Source: CAZUAQ01 sp964618455
GTDB taxonomy: Bacteria; Planctomycetota; Phycisphaerae; UBA1845; PWPN01
Assembly (NCBI GenBank): GCA_964618455.1
Contig: CAZUAQ010000041.1
Span: 1 to 52,341, forward strand
Length of the DNA: 52,341 bases
Direction of reading: 5' to 3'
A model generated the notes under the pieces. The model did no database searches. It was not told where the DNA came from and worked only from the letters and a program-made list of their open reading frames with translations. Positions 45,676 to 52,341 of the stretch are shown piece by piece; the stretch's first letter is position 1; the number at the start of each line of letters is the position of its first letter. The position numbers were made by a program, and so were the translations under genes.

Positions 45676-46881
45676 CCCCACGAATCAGATTCTCCACGAC
45701 TCAGTGTCTGCCTGATCGCCCGCAATGAAGAAAAGGATCTCCCCCGCGCGTTGCGATCCATTGCACGCGTGGCCGATGAGATCATCGTGACCGACACCGG
45801 ATCCACCGATCGCACGGTCGCTCTCGCACAAGAAGCCGGCGCGAAGGTCACGCACTTCCCCTGGTGCGACGACTTCTCCGCGGCGCGCAATGCCGCCCTC
45901 GACGAAGCCACGGGCGACTGGATTCTCTGGCTCGACAGCGATGAAGAAGTACTCCCCTCGCGTCACGATGAGATCCATCAAAGCATTCGCTCCCCCGACG
46001 CACTGATGTACTACGTCCTGCGGCAGGATCTCTCCACACCTGATCCCCACGGCCCCTACACGCAGATGTGGCAGCTCCGTCTCTTTCGCAACCGCCCCGA
46101 ACTCCGTTTCATCGGCCGCTGCCATCCGCACTTTGATCCGCCGGAACATGCGCTCGCCGACCGCGAGAAATTGAAGATCCTCACCTCCACCATCACGCTG
46201 CGGCACTACGGCTACGTCGCCGAGCGCATGCCCGCCAAGCTCCGACGCACCGTACGTCTGCTCGAGATGGAACTTCAGGATCGTCCCGGCCAGTTGTATT
46301 ACCTGATCGAGCTGGCCCGTACGCTTCAGGCCCTGGAAGACGATCGTGCCCACGAGGCCACCCTACAGGCGACTCGTGCCCTCGTTCCCCACCTGGAGGA
46401 TGAACGCGCGCCCCTGCCGCTGGTTGCCACACTCTTTGAGGCACTCCTTCAGCTTCCCGAAGACGTCTTGCCCTCACCGTTCGACCGCGAACGGCTCGTC
46501 GACCTGGCGATGAGATGGTTTCCCGACGCGCCTCCCCTCCTCTGGATTCTCGCTCGACAGGCGTACGAATCGCAGGAATTCGTCACCGCCGAGAAGCTGC
46601 TTCGCCGGCTCATCGATTTGGGCCGCAGTCACCGCTATGACCTTTCCACCAGCTTCGCGCCGCACATCGTCGGCTCCGGGGCCCGGTTGAACCTCGGCGA
46701 TTGCCTGATCCGCCAGGCGCGCCTGGCCGAGGCTGAGCGTGTCATCACACCGCTGATCCAGGATCCCGACTACGGCAAGCAGGCCCGCGCGAACCTGGCG
46801 ACGATCAAGCGTCTGAAGCGCGAATCCAAGCCCTCCCGGAAGCAACGTCCGAAAAAAACGCGTCCCAAGCGGCGACGATAG
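45673..46881 (+). CDS. Family 2 glycosyltransferase with non-standard start codon
   Basis: Inverting GT-A-fold glycosyltransferase, about 402 aa, cytoplasmic or membrane-associated. The first strand reads RLSVCLIARNEEKDLPRAL, immediately followed by VADEIIVTDTGSTDRT and WILWLDSDEE (Asp-x-Asp metal motif); these are the standard GT2 blocks. The C-terminal half is helical, TPR-like, and the tail is extremely basic (KKTRPKRRR). The first strand starts at 45697, upstream of the first ordinary start codon (TTG 45751), so the gene must begin earlier. The only candidates after the preceding in-frame TGA are ATT 45673 (with GGAG nine bases before) or CTG 45712. I annotate ATT. A sequence error or TGA read-through joining it to the PEP-CTERM gene are alternatives. 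Confidence 0.82.
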   Translation: MPHESDSPRLSVCLIARNEEKDLPRALRSIARVADEIIVTDTGSTDRTVALAQEAGAKVTHFPWCDDFSAARNAALDEATGDWILWLDSDEEVLPSRHDEIHQSIRSPDALMYYVLRQDLSTPDPHGPYTQMWQLRLFRNRPELRFIGRCHPHFDPPEHALADREKLKILTSTITLRHYGYVAERMPAKLRRTVRLLEMELQDRPGQLYYLIELARTLQALEDDRAHEATLQATRALVPHLEDERAPLPLVATLFEALLQLPEDVLPSPFDRERLVDLAMRWFPDAPPLLWILARQAYESQEFVTAEKLLRRLIDLGRSHRYDLSTSFAPHIVGSGARLNLGDCLIRQARLAEAERVITPLIQDPDYGKQARANLATIKRLKRESKPSRKQRPKKTRPKRRR

Positions 46882-47060
46882 TATCTTCCTGCGCGCTGGC
46901 GCAGCTCCAGGCCGGCCATCACGTGAATTCCCGCTTGGCAGAGCCTAGGTGGCACGGTACATTAGGGGTTGTCCAACCAACAAGGGTGGAGATCCCTTTC
47001 AGGCCGCTTCGGTCAGGGAGTGGCCGAGCCGATCGCGATGCACGGAGGCACCGCCATTCT

Positions 47061-50000
47061 ATGTACCTCAAACGTCTAACCTGTTTCGGATTCAAGAGCT
47101 TCGCCGATAAGACCGAGTTCGACTTCGAGCCCGGGATTACCGGGATTGTCGGCCCCAATGGCTGCGGCAAGAGCAACGTCGTCGACGCCATCAAGTGGGT
47201 CCTCGGTGATCAGTCCCCGCGCAGCCTCCGCGGCAAGCAGATGCTCGACGTCATCTTCAACGGCTCGGGCACGCGAAAAATGTCCGGCATGTCGCAGGTC
47301 GACCTGCTCTTCGACAACACCGATCGCAAGCTCGCCGCCGACACCGACGAAGTCGTCATCACCCGCCGCCTGTTCCGCACCGGCGACAGTGAATACCTCA
47401 TCAACAGCGAATCTTGCCGGCTCAAGGACATCCGCGAGCTGTTCATGGATACCGGCGTCGGCGTCAGCGCCTATTCGATCATCGAACAGGGCAAGGTGGA
47501 TCTCCTGCTCCAGGCGAACCCCCAGGAGCGCCGGCTCATCTTCGAGGAGGCAGCGGGGATCAGCCGCTACAAGGCCCGCAAGAAAGAAGCCGAGCGCAAG
47601 CTCAAGCGCGTCGAGCAGAATCTGCTCCGCGTCGAGGACATCATCGAGGAAATCGAAAAACGCCTGCGCAGCGTCAAGCTCCAGGCGGGCAAGGCGCGCA
47701 ACTGGAAGGAGTACGACCAGCAGCTTCGGGAGAAGCGGGCGACCTATTCGCTGGCGGAGTATCACAAACTTACCACCCGCAAGCGCGACCTCTCCGAAAA
47801 GCTCGAAGCGCTCAACGATCAGGCAACCGGTCACCGCACCGCCATCGACGCGGCTGAAGCGCGCGAATCCACCCTCGACAGCGAAATCGTCACGCTCGAC
47901 AACACCATTCACCAGCTCGAACAGAATATACTCACGAATGCGTCGGAAATCACCGGACGCAAGGAACGCGTCGAGGGCGCGCGGCAGCGTATCGAGGAAC
48001 TCAGCGACGTGCGCCGGCGGGCCCAGCAACGACTCACCGCCGAACGCCAGCGCGCCAACAAGCTCCGGCTCGAAATCGAAGCGGAAGAGAAGGCGGCCGA
48101 GGGTCTCGAAACGGAACTCGAGAAAGCCCGTGCCGAAGTCGACCGCCTCGTCCAGCAGGATCGCGATCTGCACAGCGAAGCGATGCGGCTGCAATCCGGC
48201 ATCGAGGATGAGAAGGCGGGAATCATCGACCTGCTCCGCCGCACGGCGCAACTCAACAACGAGATCGATTCACTCCGCCAGAAGAAGGAGCAGCTCGAGG
48301 GTGAAAAAGGTCGGCTGCACTCGCGCCGTGAGCAGGTTCAGTCCGAGCTGCGCAGCCTGCTGGAGATCAAGGCCAAGCTCGATACCCGGGCCGAGGAAAT
48401 CACGTCGCTGATCCAGGCCGAGACCGCCAAGCTCGAGGAAAAGAAGCAGGAGGCGGTGCAGGTGGACACCCGCCGGGCGGAACTCAACCAGCAACTCGCC
48501 GCCGCCAAGGAATACCGCAGCGGGCTGCTGAGTCGCCAGAGTCTCCTGACTGATCTCGACAAGGCGATGGAGGGGGTCGATTCCGGTGTGCGGGAAGTCC
48601 TGCATCGCAAGGAACAGGACACCGGCGGTCATGCGTTCAGCTACGTGCTCGGCATGGTGGCGGACCTCGTTGCCGCCGACGTGTCGAACGCCATGCTCAT
48701 CGAGACCGCTCTCGGCGAATACGACCAGTACCTCGTCGTCGAGAACAGCCAGGCCTTCTTCAACGATGCCGACCTGCTGGCCGAGTTCCCCGGACGCGTC
48801 AACGCCATCTGCCTCGACCGGCTTCCCCCGTTCGTCGACGGCCGCGATTTCACGCAGCAGCCCGGCTTCGTCGCCTACGCACGCGACCTCGTCCGCTACC
48901 CGGAGCACGCCGAACACCTCGTCAAGCACCTGCTTGGCAAGACGATTATCGTGCGGACGTTCGAGGACGCCATGCGCATGGCGGAGCAGAACCCGCCGAG
49001 CTACCGATACGTGACGCAGAGCGGGCAGATGCTCGACCCCAACGGCTGGGCGCAGCTCGGACCCGCCGGCGGTCGCGCGGGCCTCATCTCACGGAAGAGC
49101 GAGCTGCGCGACATCGACCAGCAGATTCACGAGGTCGATGAACGCATCGCCGGCATGACGCAGCAGCTCGAGCAGGCTTCGTCGGAGATCGCCCATCTCG
49201 AGCAGGTGCAGCAGGAACTCCGCACCGCCATCTACGAAGCCCGGACTGCCGAGGTCGAGAACAACGCCGCGCGGAACACCAACGACGGCGCGGTTCAGCG
49301 GCTGACCGAAGAAGAACCCCTGCTCTCCGGGGAGGTCGAGTCGATCGAGATGCAGATCCGCGAGGCGGCGGAACGGTCCAGCCGCAGCGCCGAATCACTC
49401 ACGCAACTCGAGGACGACAACGCCCGCCGCGAGGAGCGCGTGAAGGAACTTCAGACCAGGCACGAGACGGTCACGACGCAGCGCAACGAAATGGCGGAGA
49501 CACTCACCGCCGCGCGCGTCAACGTCGGCGAACTCGGCCAGAAGCGCGGTATGCACGCGGACCGGCTTCGTTCGTTACGCGATTCGCGCGAAGCGAGCGA
49601 AGAAACGCTGCGGACCTCGAGGACCGAGGCCGAAGACGCCCGGCACCGTATCGAACAGGCGGAGCGATTGATTCTCGAAGCTGGCTCACGGCTGAGCGAG
49701 CTTTACGCGGAGAAGGAACGGCTCGACCGGGAACTGCGCGGACATCAGAACACCCGCGAGCGCATGCGTGCGGAACTGGAAGAACTGGCCGCGACCATGC
49801 GGACGGAGCGTGCCGCCCTCAACGAAGCCGAGGGCAAGCTGCACACGCTGGACATGGACATGCAGGAAAACCGCATCCGCCTCGACGACCTGATCACGCG
49901 CGTCAGCGAGGAACTGGGGATCGACCTGGCGGAGAACTACGCGAACTACGAGCATGCCGACGACCAGGACTGGGAAGCCCTCGAAGCGGAGATCGAGGAT

Positions 50001-50654
50001 CTCAAGGGCAAGATCAAGCGGCTCGGAAACGTCAACCTCGACGCCATCGAGGAGCAGGACGAACTCGAAAAGCGGGCGGAGTTCCTCACCACCCAGCACG
50101 ACGACCTCAAGAATTCACGCAAGCAGCTCGAGGATCTGATCGAGCAGCTCAATCACGAGTGTCGCCAACGCTTCGCGGACACCTTCGACGCGGTGCGCGA
50201 ACACTTCCAGCAGTTGTTCCGCAAGCTCTTCGGCGGAGGCAAGGCCGACATCATGCTCGAAGAGCCGCCCGAGGGCGAAACGCTCGACATTCTCGAAGCG
50301 GGCATCGATATCGTCGCCCGCCCGCCCGGCAAGGAGCTCCAGAACATCCAGCTCATGTCCGGTGGCGAGAAGACCATGACCGCCATCGCGCTGGTTCTGG
50401 CGATTTTCAGGTCGCGGCCGTCGCCGTTCGCCGTGCTCGACGAGGTCGACGCCGCCCTCGACGAAGCCAACAACGAGCGCTTCAATCGCATCGTTCAGGA
50501 GTTCCTCGAGCACTCGCAGTTCATCATCATCACGCACTCGAAGCGCACCATGACCATCGCCAACGTCCTCTACGGCGTCACCATGCAGGAGGCGGGCGTG
50601 AGCAAGCGCGTCAGCGTCAAGTTCGACCGCGAGGACGAACAGGCCGTGGCGTGA
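47061..50654 (+). CDS. smc: Chromosome segregation protein SMC
   Basis: Structural maintenance of chromosomes ATPase, 1197 aa, the normal bacterial length. The start at ATG 47061 gives the canonical MYLKRLTCFGFKSFADKTE beginning, with GGAGG twelve bases upstream. Walker A GPNGCGKSN is at 31-39. Long coiled coils (about 170-500 and 680-1020) flank a hinge domain around 520-660 containing GVREVL and FAYARDL-like blocks. The ABC signature LMSGGEKT starts at 1098, and Walker B FAVLDEVDAALD is at 1123-1134. It dimerises at the hinge and, with ScpA/ScpB encoded elsewhere, organises and separates the chromosome. The frame stays open upstream to 46923, but that part is not SMC-like. Confidence 0.97.
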   Translation: MYLKRLTCFGFKSFADKTEFDFEPGITGIVGPNGCGKSNVVDAIKWVLGDQSPRSLRGKQMLDVIFNGSGTRKMSGMSQVDLLFDNTDRKLAADTDEVVITRRLFRTGDSEYLINSESCRLKDIRELFMDTGVGVSAYSIIEQGKVDLLLQANPQERRLIFEEAAGISRYKARKKEAERKLKRVEQNLLRVEDIIEEIEKRLRSVKLQAGKARNWKEYDQQLREKRATYSLAEYHKLTTRKRDLSEKLEALNDQATGHRTAIDAAEARESTLDSEIVTLDNTIHQLEQNILTNASEITGRKERVEGARQRIEELSDVRRRAQQRLTAERQRANKLRLEIEAEEKAAEGLETELEKARAEVDRLVQQDRDLHSEAMRLQSGIEDEKAGIIDLLRRTAQLNNEIDSLRQKKEQLEGEKGRLHSRREQVQSELRSLLEIKAKLDTRAEEITSLIQAETAKLEEKKQEAVQVDTRRAELNQQLAAAKEYRSGLLSRQSLLTDLDKAMEGVDSGVREVLHRKEQDTGGHAFSYVLGMVADLVAADVSNAMLIETALGEYDQYLVVENSQAFFNDADLLAEFPGRVNAICLDRLPPFVDGRDFTQQPGFVAYARDLVRYPEHAEHLVKHLLGKTIIVRTFEDAMRMAEQNPPSYRYVTQSGQMLDPNGWAQLGPAGGRAGLISRKSELRDIDQQIHEVDERIAGMTQQLEQASSEIAHLEQVQQELRTAIYEARTAEVENNAARNTNDGAVQRLTEEEPLLSGEVESIEMQIREAAERSSRSAESLTQLEDDNARREERVKELQTRHETVTTQRNEMAETLTAARVNVGELGQKRGMHADRLRSLRDSREASEETLRTSRTEAEDARHRIEQAERLILEAGSRLSELYAEKERLDRELRGHQNTRERMRAELEELAATMRTERAALNEAEGKLHTLDMDMQENRIRLDDLITRVSEELGIDLAENYANYEHADDQDWEALEAEIEDLKGKIKRLGNVNLDAIEEQDELEKRAEFLTTQHDDLKNSRKQLEDLIEQLNHECRQRFADTFDAVREHFQQLFRKLFGGGKADIMLEEPPEGETLDILEAGIDIVARPPGKELQNIQLMSGGEKTMTAIALVLAIFRSRPSPFAVLDEVDAALDEANNERFNRIVQEFLEHSQFIIITHSKRTMTIANVLYGVTMQEAGVSKRVSVKFDREDEQAVA

Positions 50655-50776
50655 TCGACGCCGACGCTAAACCACGATGAATACTAAGTTTACACCTGAG
50701 TCTCATCGCATCGCCCGGATGGGAGGCCGCCAGAGCCCGCTAACAGAATATCCGGCTGGTGATTGTTCAATTTGCA

Positions 50777-50804
50777 TTGACATATTCACAGCGACTGTGA
50801 TAAT
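50777..50804 (+). promoter_or_regulatory. Sigma70-like promoter of the unknown exported protein gene
   Basis: A perfect TTGACA (50777-50782), a 16-base spacer and GATAAT (50799-50804, five of six). It lies in a locally AT-rich stretch about 65 bases before the predicted TTG start at 50871. It is the best promoter match in the window. Confidence 0.65.
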
Positions 50805-50870
50805 CTAGATAAAGCCATGCAGAGGGCACGAGAGGGGCATCAGTCAAATTCGGGAACTGGGGGATAAACG

Positions 50871-51527
50871 TTGAGTCTGCAGTTGCTCATCCTGGTTATG
50901 GGGCATTCGTTCTGCGCCGAGTCGGCGTTCGCGGATCTTCCCCGCCCTGAGCTTGGGACGAGCAACCCTCATCCACTCACGTGCGTATGGCAAGACCGCC
51001 TGTTCAACCATGACAACGCAGGGACATCCGGGCTGAAAAGAAAGACATTGGGGCTCAATAGGGATCCCATCCCTGAGTACCTGACTCTGGTATTTACCGA
51101 TACTCCGCTGTTCTCCATCCCCGAGGAACGGATCGCCCTGACGCGCGATTCAACTTACCGCTCTTCACCCAATCATGCCGATCCCTCTTCGGAATCCGAC
51201 GAGAATATCGACGAGTTGCCTCCGCCTCCCGCCAGCCGGAACCTTGCGCTGTCGGGCCTGGTGCTGATCGGAGCTTTCCAACTCCTGCGTAATCTCCCCC
51301 TGCTTCATCTTCATCCGGACATTCTCTCCGGCCCTCCGGAATTCCGGACCTATGTCTATTACGACACCATGATGCTCGAGTTTCCGCTGCATCCGCTCTC
51401 CTGCGCATGGCAGGAAGTCGAACGGGAGCTTCGGGCCACTCATCGGCCGATCGATTTTGCCGGGCTCAGGCCCGCGACCCCTCAGCACAACACGCACGAT
51501 CTCATTCCGCGTCCGCCGCCGGGATGA
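50871..51527 (+). CDS. Unknown exported protein with internal membrane-like segment
   Basis: A 218-aa protein starting at TTG 50871, preceded by GGGGGA. A hydrophobic N-terminus to about residue 22 resembles a signal peptide. A central ELPPPPASRNLALSGLVLIG stretch then forms a hydrophobic span ending near Arg, reminiscent of a PEP-CTERM tail but located in the middle of the protein (about 115-140). Two related heptad-like phrases, HPLTCVWQ (about 34-41) and HPLSCAWQ (about 177-184), flank it, suggesting an internal duplication of unknown meaning. The C-terminus is Pro/His-rich. I do not recognise a family. The good upstream promoter supports expression; the reading frame is otherwise the only evidence. 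Confidence 0.5.
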   Translation: MSLQLLILVMGHSFCAESAFADLPRPELGTSNPHPLTCVWQDRLFNHDNAGTSGLKRKTLGLNRDPIPEYLTLVFTDTPLFSIPEERIALTRDSTYRSSPNHADPSSESDENIDELPPPPASRNLALSGLVLIGAFQLLRNLPLLHLHPDILSGPPEFRTYVYYDTMMLEFPLHPLSCAWQEVERELRATHRPIDFAGLRPATPQHNTHDLIPRPPPG

Positions 51528-51662
51528 TCTCAAGTCCATCGATTCTCTCTCCACACATCCATCCCCCTTTCATCCTCAACGGGAAAGGGAGCGAAGTACG
51601 TTGCGTTTGATCGAAAAAGAAGCGCGGCCACATGGCCGCTGAATAAACGGAGATGACTGAAG

Positions 51663-52277
51663 ATGAAATACCTGAACTGCCTCCTTGTGGCCGGATGCCT
51701 TGCCCTCGTGGCGGCACCCGCCCAGGCGGCCCTGACAACTTATGACGTGGGCAGCGGAACTGTTTCTGCACTCGGTACCGATCCCGGACTGGTTATCCAA
51801 ACGTCGGTCAACCCCAATCTGGACAGTATCATTTTCGGCCTGGATGACGGTGATTCATACACGTTCGATTTCTTTGATATCTGGACGAATGAAACGGCCG
51901 TCAACCCGGATGACACCCTGTCGAGCCCGATCACGGCGGATCTCTCGTTCGACCTCCCCGGAGGCACTGCCTCGGTCGAGGGAGACACGGTGGGCTTCTA
52001 CGCCTTGTATGTGCTTCAAGCCGGCGGCTTGGCATGGGATGGCCCCGAGACCGTGACCGTAGGAAGCACCTTGTATGAAGTGGAACTGAGTGATGAAACG
52101 TTCAACTGGGGCTTCCTGAGCCTGACACCCGGCTACAAGTACGGCGCCACGGTGGAGGCGACGGTGACTCAGTTGTCCTCGCCCTCGCCCGGACCGGCTG
52201 TCCCCGCTCCGGGTTCGGTCCTCCTCGGCGTGTTCGGCCTCGGCCTCGTCGGCTGGAGACGCCACCACAAAGCCTGA
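51663..52277 (+). CDS. PEP-CTERM-like surface protein (VPAPGS variant)
   Basis: A 204-aa exported protein with signal peptide 1-22 (ending APAQA), a small Asp- and Thr-rich beta ectodomain, and a C-terminal sorting signal VPAPGSVLLGVFGLGLVGW followed by RRHHKA. The Pro-Ala-Pro in place of Pro-Glu-Pro is a known variant type of exosortase signal. ATG 51663 follows CGGAG at about ten bases. A perfect hairpin at the window end may terminate it. Confidence 0.87.
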   Translation: MKYLNCLLVAGCLALVAAPAQAALTTYDVGSGTVSALGTDPGLVIQTSVNPNLDSIIFGLDDGDSYTFDFFDIWTNETAVNPDDTLSSPITADLSFDLPGGTASVEGDTVGFYALYVLQAGGLAWDGPETVTVGSTLYEVELSDETFNWGFLSLTPGYKYGATVEATVTQLSSPSPGPAVPAPGSVLLGVFGLGLVGWRRHHKA

Positions 52278-52321
52278 TCGCTCGTGCATATCTGCACATC
52301 GATCATGGATGCGATATAAGG

Positions 52322-52341
52322 GTCGCCCCTGACGGGGCGAC
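52322..52341 (+). terminator. Hairpin at the window end, probable terminator
   Basis: GTCGCCCC (52322-52329) and GGGGCGAC (52334-52341) form a perfect eight-pair stem with loop TGAC, 45 bases past the PEP-CTERM stop. The sequence ends there, so any U-tract is not visible. Confidence 0.5.

Noticed and set aside
47076..48251. Antisense frame inside smc
   Set aside because: Complement of the Walker A and coiled-coil region of a certain smc gene.
50817..50867. Short leader-like frame between promoter and the TTG start
   Set aside because: A 16-codon frame from ATG 50817 to a TAA just before the TTG, without amino-acid bias or attenuator structure.
51624..51639. Palindrome GCGGCCA-CA-TGGCCGC upstream of the last gene
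   Set aside because: A perfect seven-pair hairpin, but with a two-base loop and no supporting context for an operator; on the minus strand it precedes a T-run but no minus-strand gene ends there.

Overview
The window reads as a high-GC chromosome segment from a heterotrophic member of the Planctomycetota, most likely a Phycisphaerae-like lineage. The evidence is the combination of several PEP-CTERM (exosortase-sorted) proteins, two giant secreted proteins ending in dockerin-like modules, FG-GAP/VCBS propeller lipoproteins, a formylglycine-type sulfatase, Gfo/Idh/MocA oxidoreductases, bacterial-microcompartment (BMC) shell sequence and a WXG100/FtsK secretion-type cassette. No single marker fixes the species. 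No phage, insertion sequence or CRISPR array was seen.

Layout. (1) 0.05-7 kb, minus strand: a compact cassette of a WXG100-like small protein, a coiled-coil protein, a second small W-containing helical protein and a 1339-aa EssC/EccC-like triple FtsK ATPase. It is followed by an exported protein that stops abruptly near the window edge. (2) 7.2-11.3 kb, plus: a DUF6807 lipoprotein and a GH38 alpha-mannosidase. (3) 11.3-15.2 kb, minus: an ATGA-coupled pair of secreted FG-GAP proteins, one with a metzincin-type zinc protease motif. (4) 15.7-31.9 kb, plus: a giant dockerin-tailed protein, a sulfatase, a two-gene microcompartment locus (DapA/NAL-family aldolase with an encapsulation-peptide-like tail, then a tandem-BMC shell protein), a subtilisin-like lipoprotein, a PEP-CTERM protein sharing its whole ectodomain with the first giant protein, a Gfo/Idh oxidoreductase and a second giant dockerin-tailed protein. 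(5) 32-36.7 kb: tRNA-His (minus), a Tat-exported Gfo/Idh oxidoreductase and a HEAT-repeat protein. (6) 36.7-41.7 kb, minus: CstA transporter, PEP-CTERM protein, a HAD-fold protein lacking its catalytic residues, and a triple zinc-ribbon membrane protein. (7) 41.9-52.3 kb, plus: a P-loop/deoxyribosyltransferase-like fusion, a GH36-type alpha-galactosidase, a PEP-CTERM protein, a family-2 glycosyltransferase with no standard start codon, smc, an unknown exported protein and a PEP-CTERM-like protein.

How the parts fit. Most of the region is geared to capture and breakdown of complex, partly sulfated glycans (GH38, GH36, sulfatase, DUF6807, two Gfo/Idh enzymes) and to display of large surface proteins. 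The aldolase/shell pair suggests that a keto-acid (keto-sugar acid) cleavage step is enclosed in a protein shell. The WXG100/FtsK cassette suggests a small specialised export system. The microcompartment pair is the strongest candidate for an under-described system; the ESX-like cassette is second.
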